In this document: positions 6,610 through 13,069 of the stretch, piece after piece
Position numbering within the stretch: the stretch's first letter is position 1
Layout of the letters: every line of letters starts with the position of its first letter
From: an uncultured Collinsella sp.
GTDB lineage: Bacteria > Actinomycetota > Coriobacteriia > Coriobacteriales > Coriobacteriaceae
NCBI GenBank assembly: GCA_959596495.1
Contig: CAUFXK010000025.1
Span: forward strand, 1 to 23,939
Direction: 5' to 3'
DNA: 23,939 nucleotides
Position numbers and translations under genes: made by a program
The notes under the pieces: generated by a model
The model's database searches: none
What the model was told of the DNA's origin: nothing
Seen by the model: only the letters and a program-made list of their open reading frames with translations

Positions 6610-6644
6610 GGTCGCCAAATGGGTCGCCAAATACGTCACCAAAT
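6610..6644. repeat. Three tandem 12-bp units behind tRNA-Val
   Basis: GGTCGCCAAAT (6610-6620) recurs at 6622-6632 and as CGTCACCAAAT at 6634-6644, giving a 12-bp period. It begins right after the terminator T-tract. The position behind a tRNA 3' end is where integrative elements often leave att-flanking sequence, but no integrase is present. From here to 6958 there is no recognisable gene, only small stem-loops (for example 6736-6777 and 6891-6908). Confidence 0.6.
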
Positions 6645-6971
6645 TTCGAGTTTTTGATCTTCCGGGATGCTTCTCAGTAGTCATCCGAGGAAACTCTCAT
6701 CTTCTCCGTTTGCATACACATATCTTTTAAGGATTCGTGCCGCGGTTGCATGAGGCACGGCAAGGCACGACCGCAACATGTTGGTCAAGCATAATCTTTT
6801 GGATTCTTTTGGCGTGAGCGGCTTGGTTTTGGTAGGATTTGTCAGCGGCATGACTAAGGGGGTTTTATAACTGCCATGCAGGTAGCCGTGTTGGTAACGT
6901 TTTACCGACTTGCCAAGAAACCCTCATAATTAATGCGTTTGCAAAATGACTAATTGCTTTGACCTGCTGAA

Positions 6972-7019
6972 ACACTATATGTTGTGTTTGACCTAAAAAA
7001 AGAATACAGGATATAGATG
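6972..7019 (+). promoter_or_regulatory. nrdD promoter with two NrdR-box-like sites
   Basis: ACACTATATGTTGTGT (6972-6987) matches the known NrdR box pattern (ACACwATATATwGTGT) at all but one position. A weaker match lies at 7004-7019, 32 bp further from start to start, the three-turn spacing expected for paired NrdR sites. Between and over them are -35 TTGACC (6988-6993) and -10 TATAGA (7012-7017) at 18-bp spacing. The weak box covers the -10 and the strong one abuts the -35, as expected for repression of ribonucleotide reductase genes. Confidence 0.65.
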
Positions 7020-7041
7020 CCTCTTTGTCGTATGATAGATG

Positions 7042-7120
7042 GCGGACAGAGAACGAAGACCTTAACTGCCTCTTTTGAACGTGTCCTTGAGCCGCTTGAT
7101 CGGCTTCTGGGAATGTCCGC
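7042..7120 (+). other. Structured region in the nrdD leader
   Basis: GCGGACA (7042-7048) can pair with TGTCCGC (7114-7120). Within it AGCCG (7090-7094) pairs with CGGCT (7101-7105). The outer stem is identical to the tRNA-Gly acceptor stem of this window, but no T-loop or anticodon arm is seen. The leader from the predicted start point to nrdD is about 220 nt, unusually long, and holds no supported gene. Confidence 0.35.
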
Positions 7121-7244
7121 ATGGAGGCTTATGGTTTATCGAGAACACAGATTGCGCGACGGCGCCGCAAGACAGGGACAGGCCCTGCCGGGCATCGTTT
7201 GGCTCTGAAGCGCAATGAGGCTACGATGCGAAAGAGGCAAGAGG

Positions 7245-9467
7245 ATGAAGATCATCAAGCGCAGCGGCACCGAGGTTGTCTTTGACATCGATAAGATCGT
7301 CAATGCCATCCGCGCCGCAAACTTGGAGGTCGAGGAGAGCTCTCGTCTAACCGACCGCCAGGTGGTTTACGCGGCACAAAACGTCGCCGAGGCATGCGAG
7401 AACGCGGGCCACACCGTTTCGGTCGAGGAGATCCAGGATTTGGTCGAGGACGAGATTATGCGTCTCGACTGCTACGAGGTCGCCCGCCACTACATCATCT
7501 ATCGCTATGTTCAGAGCCTGAAGCGCCAGAAGAACACGACCGATGACAAGATCCTGTCGCTGATCGAGTGCAATAACGAAGAGGTCAAGCAGGAGAACTC
7601 TAACAAGAACCCGACCGTCAATTCCGTCCAGCGCGACTATATGGCCGGCGAGATTTCCAAGGACCTGACTCAGCGCGTGCTGCTGCCCCAGGAGATCGTG
7701 GATGCCCACAACGAGGGCCTGATCCACTTCCACGATTCCGACTACTTTGCCCAGCACATGCATAACTGCGACCTGGTGAACCTGGAGGACATGCTCCAGA
7801 ACGGCACCGTTATCTCGGGCACGCTGATCGAGAAGCCGCACAGCTTCTCGACTGCCTGCAACATCGCGACGCAGATTATCGCCCAGGTTGCTTCCTCCCA
7901 GTACGGCGGCCAGTCTATTTCGCTGACCCATCTCGCCCCCTTTGTTGAGGTGAGCCGTCAAAAGATTCGCGGCGAGGTTGCCCGCGAGCTCGAGGAGCTC
8001 GGTGTTTCGGCATCTGCCGAAAAGGTCCGCGAGGTCGTTGAGGACCGTCTGCGTGACGAGATCCGTCGCGGCGTCCAGACGATTCAGTATCAGGTCGTGA
8101 CCCTTATGACCACCAATGGCCAGGCGCCGTTCGTGACGGTCTTTATGTATCTCAATGAGGCCCGTACGCCCCAGGAGAAGCACGACCTTGCCATGATCGT
8201 GGAGGAGACACTTCGTCAGCGCTATGAGGGCGTTAAGAACGAAGCCGGCGTGTGGATTACCCCGGCATTCCCCAAGCTTATCTATGTACTCGAGGACGAT
8301 AACGTTCACGAGAATTCCCCGTACTTCTACCTGACCCAGCTTGCTGCCAAGTGCACCGCCAAGCGCATGGTGCCCGACTACATCTCCGAGAAGAAGATGC
8401 GCGAGCTCAAGCTGTCGAAGGGCGAGACCGCCGGCAACGGCGATTGCTACACCTGCATGGGTTGCCGCAGTTTCCTGACGCCCGACCGCTCGGGCAACGG
8501 CTTTAACAATGTCGCCAACGCGCTGAACTATGACCCGACCAAACCTAAGTACTATGGCCGCTTTAACCAGGGTGTTGTGACCATCAACCTGCCCGATGTC
8601 GCGCTGAGCTCGCATCAGGACATGGACAAGTTCTGGAAGATCTTCGACGAGCGCCTTGAGCTGTGCCACCGTGCTCTGCTGTGCCGTCATGAGCGCCTGA
8701 TGGGCACGCTTTCTGACGCTGCACCGATTTTGTGGCAGTACGGCGCCCTCGCTCGTCTGAAGAAGGGCGAGACGATCGACAAGCTGCTCGTGGGCGGCTA
8801 TTCCACCATCAGCCTGGGGTATGCCGGCCTGTATGAGTGCGTCAAGTACATGACGGGCCACAGCCACACCGAGAAGGAGGGCACGCCCTTTGCCATGGCC
8901 GTCATGCAGCGCATGAACGACAAGTGCGCCGAGTGGAAGGCCGAAAGCGATATTGACTTCTCGCTGTACGGTACCCCGCTTGAGTCGACGACCTACAAGT
9001 TCGCCAAGTGCCTGCAGCGTCGTTTTGGCATCATCCCGGGCGTGACGGACAAGGGCTACATCACCAACAGCTACCACGTCCACGTGTCCGAGGAGATCGA
9101 CGCATTCGACAAGCTCAAGTTCGAGGGCATGTTCCAGCAGCTTTCGCCGGGCGGTGCCATCTCCTACGTCGAGGTTCCCAACATGCAGGACAACCTCAAG
9201 GCTGTCATCCGCGTGATGCAGTACATCTACGACAACATCATGTACGCCGAGCTCAACACCAAGAGCGACTACTGCCAGGTGTGCGGCTACGATGGCGAGA
9301 TCAAGATTGTCGAGGATGACGGCAAGCTGGTGTGGGAGTGCCCCAGCTGCGGCAACCGCGACCAGGAGAAGATGAATGTCGCCCGTCGCACGTGCGGCTA
9401 CATCGGTACCCAGTTCTGGAACCAGGGTCGAACCGAGGAGATCCGCGACCGCGTGCTGCATCTCTAA
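7245..9467 (+). CDS. nrdD: Anaerobic (class III) ribonucleoside-triphosphate reductase
   Basis: This 740-residue enzyme reduces NTPs to dNTPs under anaerobic conditions using a glycyl radical. Residues 1-95 form an ATP-cone regulatory domain (starting MKIIKRSGTEVVFDIDKI). The catalytic barrel carries the active-site cysteine C175 in HNCDL and the conserved NGDCYTCMGCRSFL stretch. The C-terminus has a zinc site (CQVC and CPSC) and the radical loop RTCGYIG with the radical glycine G718. The ATG at 7245 is chosen because GAGG (7234-7237) lies seven bases upstream and the ATP cone begins there; an ATG at 7215 is less likely. Control is probably by NrdR at the sites upstream. The activase nrdG follows after an unusually long gap full of inverted repeats. 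Confidence 0.97.
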   Translation: MKIIKRSGTEVVFDIDKIVNAIRAANLEVEESSRLTDRQVVYAAQNVAEACENAGHTVSVEEIQDLVEDEIMRLDCYEVARHYIIYRYVQSLKRQKNTTDDKILSLIECNNEEVKQENSNKNPTVNSVQRDYMAGEISKDLTQRVLLPQEIVDAHNEGLIHFHDSDYFAQHMHNCDLVNLEDMLQNGTVISGTLIEKPHSFSTACNIATQIIAQVASSQYGGQSISLTHLAPFVEVSRQKIRGEVARELEELGVSASAEKVREVVEDRLRDEIRRGVQTIQYQVVTLMTTNGQAPFVTVFMYLNEARTPQEKHDLAMIVEETLRQRYEGVKNEAGVWITPAFPKLIYVLEDDNVHENSPYFYLTQLAAKCTAKRMVPDYISEKKMRELKLSKGETAGNGDCYTCMGCRSFLTPDRSGNGFNNVANALNYDPTKPKYYGRFNQGVVTINLPDVALSSHQDMDKFWKIFDERLELCHRALLCRHERLMGTLSDAAPILWQYGALARLKKGETIDKLLVGGYSTISLGYAGLYECVKYMTGHSHTEKEGTPFAMAVMQRMNDKCAEWKAESDIDFSLYGTPLESTTYKFAKCLQRRFGIIPGVTDKGYITNSYHVHVSEEIDAFDKLKFEGMFQQLSPGGAISYVEVPNMQDNLKAVIRVMQYIYDNIMYAELNTKSDYCQVCGYDGEIKIVEDDGKLVWECPSCGNRDQEKMNVARRTCGYIGTQFWNQGRTEEIRDRVLHL

Positions 9468-9478
9468 TAACCATCCCA

Positions 9479-9616
9479 GGCCGCCCCGTAGCGAGGCCCC
9501 GGACCTTTACTCGCTATTTCGGACAGTCCTGGCTCACGACGGAGGCGCCACTGGCGCCTCCTGTTCGTGCGGAACTCATATCGAGCAAAGGTCCGGGGCC
9601 TCGCTACGGGGCGGCC
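9479..9616. repeat. 35-bp near-perfect inverted repeat downstream of nrdD
   Basis: Arm 9479-9513 mirrors arm 9582-9616 in 34 of 35 positions. The 68-bp interior holds a second stem: GGAGGCGCC (9541-9549) pairs with GGCGCCTCC (9553-9561) around ACT, extended by CACGA/TCGTG (9535-9539 and 9565-9569). It starts 11 bp after the nrdD stop. There is no T-tract, no clear target duplication and no supported gene inside. It could be a miniature inverted-repeat element or a very stable RNA hairpin protecting the nrdD message. Confidence 0.8.
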
Positions 9617-9685
9617 AAGTTGACGTAGCTGAGATGCAGCGCGCAGTCTGCTCACTCCTCGAAGTTCTTAGCGGAAATGAGTCGA

Positions 9686-9735
9686 CTTGCAACAACGGTT
9701 TGCTTGCAGCAACGGTTGAGCTGCAACAAATTTTT
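9686..9735. repeat. 17-bp tandem repeat, about three units
   Basis: Units begin at 9686 (CTTGCAACAACGGTTTG), 9703 (CTTGCAGCAACGGTTGA) and 9720 (GCTGCAACAA, decaying into a T-run). The period is exactly 17 bp. Such spacing could be an operator array or simple slippage. It lies between the two long inverted repeats of the nrdD-nrdG gap. Confidence 0.6.
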
Positions 9736-9755
9736 TATTGGACCTCGAACCCTAT

Positions 9756-9782
9756 ACTCGATGTTCGCTTCGTTCATTGAGT
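9756..9782. repeat. Small inverted repeat upstream of nrdG
   Basis: ACTCGATG (9756-9763) faces CATTGAGT (9775-9782) with one mismatch. CCTCG (9743-9747) and CGAGG (9791-9795) can pair outside it. It directly precedes the larger repeat at 9794. Confidence 0.45.
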
Positions 9783-9793
9783 GTTGCTCGCGA

Positions 9794-9879
9794 GGGGTCT
9801 GGAGTATATCGTTCCGCCCGCAGTTTCGCAGGCCAAAGGCCGAGAATGTTTGAGGACGGAATGATATACTCCAGACCCC
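9794..9879. repeat. 23-bp inverted repeat abutting the nrdG ribosome site
   Basis: Arm 9794-9816 mirrors arm 9857-9879 in 22 of 23 positions, and the one difference would be a G-U pair in RNA. The 40-base interior carries GGCC-AAA-GGCC. The right arm ends one base before the nrdG Shine-Dalgarno AGGAAGG (9881-9887), so folding could influence nrdG translation or mark an mRNA processing site. Confidence 0.8.
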
Positions 9880-9893
9880 CAGGAAGGTTACTT

Positions 9894-10475
9894 ATGAACT
9901 ACGCGAACATTAAGTATTTCGACATTGCTGATGGGGAAGGCGTTCGTACTTCTCTGTTTGTGAGCGGGTGCCGTCGTGGGTGCAAGAATTGCTTTAACTC
10001 TGTTGCGTGGGACTTTGCTGCGGGCGAGCCCTTTGATCGTGCCGTCGAGGACAAGATTATCGAGAGCCTCGATCATCCCTTTATTGACGGCCTGACGATT
10101 CTGGGCGGAGAGCCCATGGAACCCGAGAACCAGGCGGGGCTCGTTGAGTTTGTCGAGCGTGTTCGTGCCGCTTATCCTGCGGGGTCAGGAAAGACCATTT
10201 GGTGTTTTACCGGCGACGCGCTCGAGGAGCTTATGCCGGGTGGTCGTCACCATACTGAGGTGACGGACCGTATCCTTGCCTGCCTCGACATGTTGGTGGA
10301 TGGCCCGTTTGTTCAGGATCTTTATGATATCTCGTTGCGCTTTAGGGGCTCGAGTAACCAGCGTGTGATCGATATGAACGCTACGCGCGACCGCGCTGTG
10401 CGTGAGGGCGTTGCGCTTTGCGACGCTGTGCAGCTTTGGCGGGACGATCCAGTCTATTCAACCCATACTATGTAG
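9894..10475 (+). CDS. nrdG: Anaerobic ribonucleotide reductase activating protein (radical SAM)
   Basis: This 193-residue radical SAM enzyme generates the glycyl radical on NrdD by cleaving S-adenosylmethionine. The iron-sulfur motif CRRGCKNCFN (C26, C30, C33) and the GGEP motif are present, and the length is usual for NrdG. The ATG at 9894 is set by AGGAAGG six bases upstream. The same frame remains open back to 9738, but that part runs through inverted-repeat DNA and is not protein-like. It is probably cotranscribed with nrdD despite the 426-bp gap, or driven from an internal promoter I cannot define. Confidence 0.95.
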   Translation: MNYANIKYFDIADGEGVRTSLFVSGCRRGCKNCFNSVAWDFAAGEPFDRAVEDKIIESLDHPFIDGLTILGGEPMEPENQAGLVEFVERVRAAYPAGSGKTIWCFTGDALEELMPGGRHHTEVTDRILACLDMLVDGPFVQDLYDISLRFRGSSNQRVIDMNATRDRAVREGVALCDAVQLWRDDPVYSTHTM

Positions 10476-10541
10476 CTTGTGGTCGATGCCGGAGGGCGTG
10501 GTACCATAGTGCGAACGTGAAATCGGAAAAGTGAGGCCCAG

Positions 10542-11099
10542 ATGGTCGATCAGGAAAAAGTCGAGGCCGCCATTAAGCTGTTGCTTGAGGGCATAGGCGA
10601 GGACCCAACTCGTGAGGGCCTGCTGGAGACCCCGGCGCGCGTTGCCCGTATGTATGGTGAAATCGCCGGCGGCATGGACCAGAGTGCCGAGGAGCACCTG
10701 TCCAAAACCTTTGCCGTCGCTTCGAACGATTTGGTTATCGAGCGCGACATTACGTTCTACTCGCTGTGCGAACATCATCTGCTGCCGTTTTATGGCAAGG
10801 CCGCCATTGGTTATATCCCTAACGGTCGGGTGGCTGGGCTTTCCAAGCTCGCCCGCACGGTTGAGGTTTATGCCCGCCGTCTTCAGCTGCAGGAGCAACT
10901 GTGCACACAGGTTGCCGATGCCCTCATGGATTATCTCGCTCCCCAGGGAGCGATTGTGTTGATGGAGGCCGAGCATATGTGCATGACGATGCGTGGCGTG
11001 CAAAAGCCCGGCACCAAGACCGTGACGCTTGCTCGCCGCGGCGTCTTTGAGACCGATCCCGCGCTCGAGGAGCGTTTCTTTAGGATGCTGGGCCGCTAA
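10542..11099 (+). CDS. folE: GTP cyclohydrolase I
   Basis: This 185-residue enzyme converts GTP to 7,8-dihydroneopterin triphosphate, the first step of tetrahydrofolate synthesis. The zinc and active-site residues are in SLCEHHLLPF (C76, H79) and HMCMTMRG (C147). The family core DPTREGLLETPARVARMY is clear. GTGAGG (10531-10536) lies five bases before the ATG. The next gene starts two bases after the stop, so the genes form an operon with the HD protein and folB. No Nudix hydrolase for the next step is present in this window. Confidence 0.97.
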   Translation: MVDQEKVEAAIKLLLEGIGEDPTREGLLETPARVARMYGEIAGGMDQSAEEHLSKTFAVASNDLVIERDITFYSLCEHHLLPFYGKAAIGYIPNGRVAGLSKLARTVEVYARRLQLQEQLCTQVADALMDYLAPQGAIVLMEAEHMCMTMRGVQKPGTKTVTLARRGVFETDPALEERFFRMLGR

Positions 11100-11101
11100 C
11101 C

Positions 11102-11683
11102 ATGAGAGTCGTCAACGACTTTACATCGAAGACCGATGAGGGGACGTCGCGTCGCGGCTTTATGGCTTCGGGCCTGGCCCCCTTTGGTGCCATGCCTCGC
11201 ATTGATTACATTTGTGCCAACGGGCTGTTTCGGCGGCACCTGGGCAACATCGTACAGTTGGAATCGGGGCGCATCTTCTGCCGCCACGGTATTGACCATC
11301 TGCTCGATGTCGCTCGCATTATGTGGATCAAGAATCTCGAGGAGCAGCTCGAATTTGACCGCGAGGTCATCTACGCTACGGCACTTCTTCACGATATCGG
11401 CAAAGATGAACAGTATGAATCGGGTATATCCCATGATGTTGCAAGCGAACGCGTCGCTGATGCGATTCTCGGCGGCATGCCCGATGACGTGGCGTTTGAG
11501 CCGGCCGATGCCGCAGCCATTAAGACGGCCATTCTGGGCCATCGAAAGCTGCGCGTGAACAGCCAACCGCTCGAGCGTCTGCTCTATGCAGCCGACAAAG
11601 CGTCGCGCGCCTGCTTTGCATGCCCCGCGCGCAATGCTTGCAACTGGAGCGATGATAAAAAGAACCTGTCGATTCGCGTGTAG
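11102..11683 (+). CDS. HD-domain hydrolase in the folate operon, with C-terminal Cys cluster
   Basis: This 193-residue protein has an HD-superfamily metal phosphohydrolase fold: H62 in FCRHGIDH, the HD pair H97-D98 in LLHDIGK and D165 in AADKASR. After the HD domain, C171, C174 and C180 form a CX2CX5C cluster ending in a CNW motif, suggesting bound metal or a disulfide. It is translationally coupled to folE (2 bp) and precedes folB by 43 bp. FolE makes dihydroneopterin triphosphate while FolB needs dihydroneopterin, so removal of the phosphates is the step this enzyme could supply. That role is inferred from context only; a nucleotide phosphohydrolase unrelated to folate is the alternative. 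The first 30 residues are less conserved-looking, so a later start is possible. Confidence 0.85.
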   Translation: MRVVNDFTSKTDEGTSRRGFMASGLAPFGAMPRIDYICANGLFRRHLGNIVQLESGRIFCRHGIDHLLDVARIMWIKNLEEQLEFDREVIYATALLHDIGKDEQYESGISHDVASERVADAILGGMPDDVAFEPADAAAIKTAILGHRKLRVNSQPLERLLYAADKASRACFACPARNACNWSDDKKNLSIRV

Positions 11684-11726
11684 TTAGTTTGCGCGGTCGG
11701 GGTTCTAAACGAAGGAGACGATCGCG

Positions 11727-12212
11727 TTGAGTAACAAAAAACTGCCCGAGAATGCAACCAAGACTGAAGGTACTGAGCTCGCCCGCCGTGGAAGGGGCGA
11801 AATATCCACCGCAACGGCGGTGCCTCACGTGAGCTATGACGATCTGCGCCATGCCGATCGTATTGTTATTGACGGCCTTGAGGTTTTTGCCAACCATGGC
11901 GTGTATCCCGAGGAGAACGCGCTGGGTCAGAAGTTCATCGTTTCTCTGGTGCTCTATGCCGACCTGCGCGCGGCGGGGGAGCACGATAACCTGGACGCCT
12001 CGATTGACTACGGCTCGGTGTGCCACGATGTCGATGGCTATCTGCGCGAGCACACGTTTAAGCTCATCGAGGCGGCAGCCGAGGGGACAGCCCAGATGCT
12101 GCTGCGCCGTTATCCCTCGCTGCTTGGTGTGCGCATAAAGCTCGATAAGCCGTGGGCTCCTGTTGGCCTGCCCCTGGCAAGCTGCGGCGTCGAGATCGAG
12201 CGCGTGCGCTAG
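11727..12212 (+). CDS. folB: Dihydroneopterin aldolase
   Basis: Residues 44-161 match FolB, which cleaves 7,8-dihydroneopterin to 6-hydroxymethyl-dihydropterin and glycolaldehyde. The active-site region FANHGVYPEEN (with the glutamate), the segment EHDNLDASIDYG and the lysine in KLDKPWAP are visible. The reading frame opens with TTG at 11727, preceded by GAAGGAG (11711-11717). This gives a 43-residue N-terminal extension not usual for this family of about 120 residues, so translation might instead begin nearer the core, for example at GTG 11829. folK and folP are not in this operon. Its stop lies six bases from the end of the convergent metallopeptidase gene. Confidence 0.9.
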   Translation: MSNKKLPENATKTEGTELARRGRGEISTATAVPHVSYDDLRHADRIVIDGLEVFANHGVYPEENALGQKFIVSLVLYADLRAAGEHDNLDASIDYGSVCHDVDGYLREHTFKLIEAAAEGTAQMLLRRYPSLLGVRIKLDKPWAPVGLPLASCGVEIERVR

Positions 12213-12218
12213 TCGACG

Positions 12219-12995
12219 CTAGAGCTTGTTGAGGGGTGGCTGCTTGAGCCGCTGCGACAGAGCTCTATTGTTAGGGCAGTACGTGTCGAGCAGGGCGTGA
12301 AACCGCTGATTGTGGCTTGGCTCGAGCAAGTGGACGAGCTCGTGGGCGACAACCATGTCGAGGCATTCGATGGGATAGGCGGCGAGCTCGCGCGCGATGC
12401 GAATGGCGCCGGTTTTGGGTGTGCAGGAGCCCCAACGCGTTTTCATGCTGCGCACGGAGACGCGGGCCACGGTGACGTCCATTGCGATTTCGTACGCGTG
12501 CACGATGTCGCGTAGCGCTGCGGTGACCTCGGACGCGTAGAGCTGGTCGATGTGGGCTTGGAGCTCGTCGGACGTTAGGCCGTCGAGGATTGCGTGCCGC
12601 TTGGCCTGCGGGCCTTCGTCCGATTCATCGGTACCCATAAAACTTGCGAAGGTGGCCTGTTTGGGTCGCGGTGCGGGTGATGCAAAGTTGTGATCGAGTG
12701 CATCCTGTACCGTGATGGGCTTGCCCCAAAGTGCAATGATGGACGAGGGGCTGAGCGGCTCTCGTGCCGTCGCCTGACGTTGCTCGCGCTGGGCAAGTCG
12801 GCTGATAATCCAGGCGCTGTTGCGCTTCACAAACGCTTCGATACGCTCGCGGCTGGCGCCGATCGGTGCGCTGGCGTGGACCTCGCCGCTCGATGTGACG
12901 CGTAGGTTGAAGTTCTTGACGCGCTTTTTGGTAACGACGACGGGGATGGTCGTCCCATCCGGTCGGGATGCGGAAATCGTAAACTGCTGCGTCAA
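12219..12995 (-). CDS. YgjP-like (M48-type, DUF45) metallopeptidase
   Basis: This protein of 258 residues carries the zinc motif HELVHLLEPSHNQRF, with HExxH and a third histidine, and upstream the family signature KTRWGSC followed by IRIARELAAYPIECLDMVVAHE. These mark the YgjP/SprT-related putative metal-dependent hydrolases, whose substrate is not established. A charged, less conserved stretch lies in the middle. The start is taken as TTG at 12995, because GAAGGA lies just upstream on this strand. An ATG at 13028 is in frame but lies inside a strong hairpin and has no ribosome site. The upstream neighbour on the same strand is the dipeptidase. Confidence 0.85.
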   Translation of the reverse strand: MTQQFTISASRPDGTTIPVVVTKKRVKNFNLRVTSSGEVHASAPIGASRERIEAFVKRNSAWIISRLAQREQRQATAREPLSPSSIIALWGKPITVQDALDHNFASPAPRPKQATFASFMGTDESDEGPQAKRHAILDGLTSDELQAHIDQLYASEVTAALRDIVHAYEIAMDVTVARVSVRSMKTRWGSCTPKTGAIRIARELAAYPIECLDMVVAHELVHLLEPSHNQRFHALLDTYCPNNRALSQRLKQPPLNKL

Positions 12996-13018
12996 AAGCG
13001 GTCCTTCAGATCGGGGAC

Positions 13019-13052
13019 GGGCCGGCATGTCGACCGTTCGGCATGCCGGCCC
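13019..13052. repeat. 11-bp perfect hairpin between dipeptidase and metallopeptidase
   Basis: GGGCCGGCATG (13019-13029) pairs with CATGCCGGCCC (13042-13052). No T-tract follows on either strand, so it is more likely an mRNA-stabilising or processing hairpin between two same-strand genes than a full terminator. Confidence 0.6.
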
Positions 13053-13069
13053 GCTCAAGGGATGTGAAA

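Noticed and set aside
6417..6680. 87-residue forward frame over tRNA-Gly and tRNA-Val
   Set aside because: It is tRNA sequence followed by terminator and tandem repeat; no ribosome site or domain.
7017..7208. 63-residue frame in the nrdD leader
   Set aside because: Its start overlaps the predicted -10 box, so it would not be on the transcript, and there is no ribosome site.
7347..9461. 704-residue minus-strand frame opposite nrdD
   Set aside because: It is a shadow of nrdD codon bias; the composition is Val/Leu/His/Asp-rich and shows no domain, while nrdD has all catalytic motifs.
9464..9655. 63-residue minus-strand frame over the 35-bp inverted repeat
   Set aside because: Its two halves are translations of the two repeat arms (ARPRTF seen near both ends); no independent coding evidence.
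9686..9735. CRISPR-like array
   Set aside because: The units are tandem with no spacers and only three are present.
9738..9893. Upstream in-frame extension of nrdG
   Set aside because: It lies in the inverted repeats, and AGGAAGG before the ATG at 9894 fixes the start.
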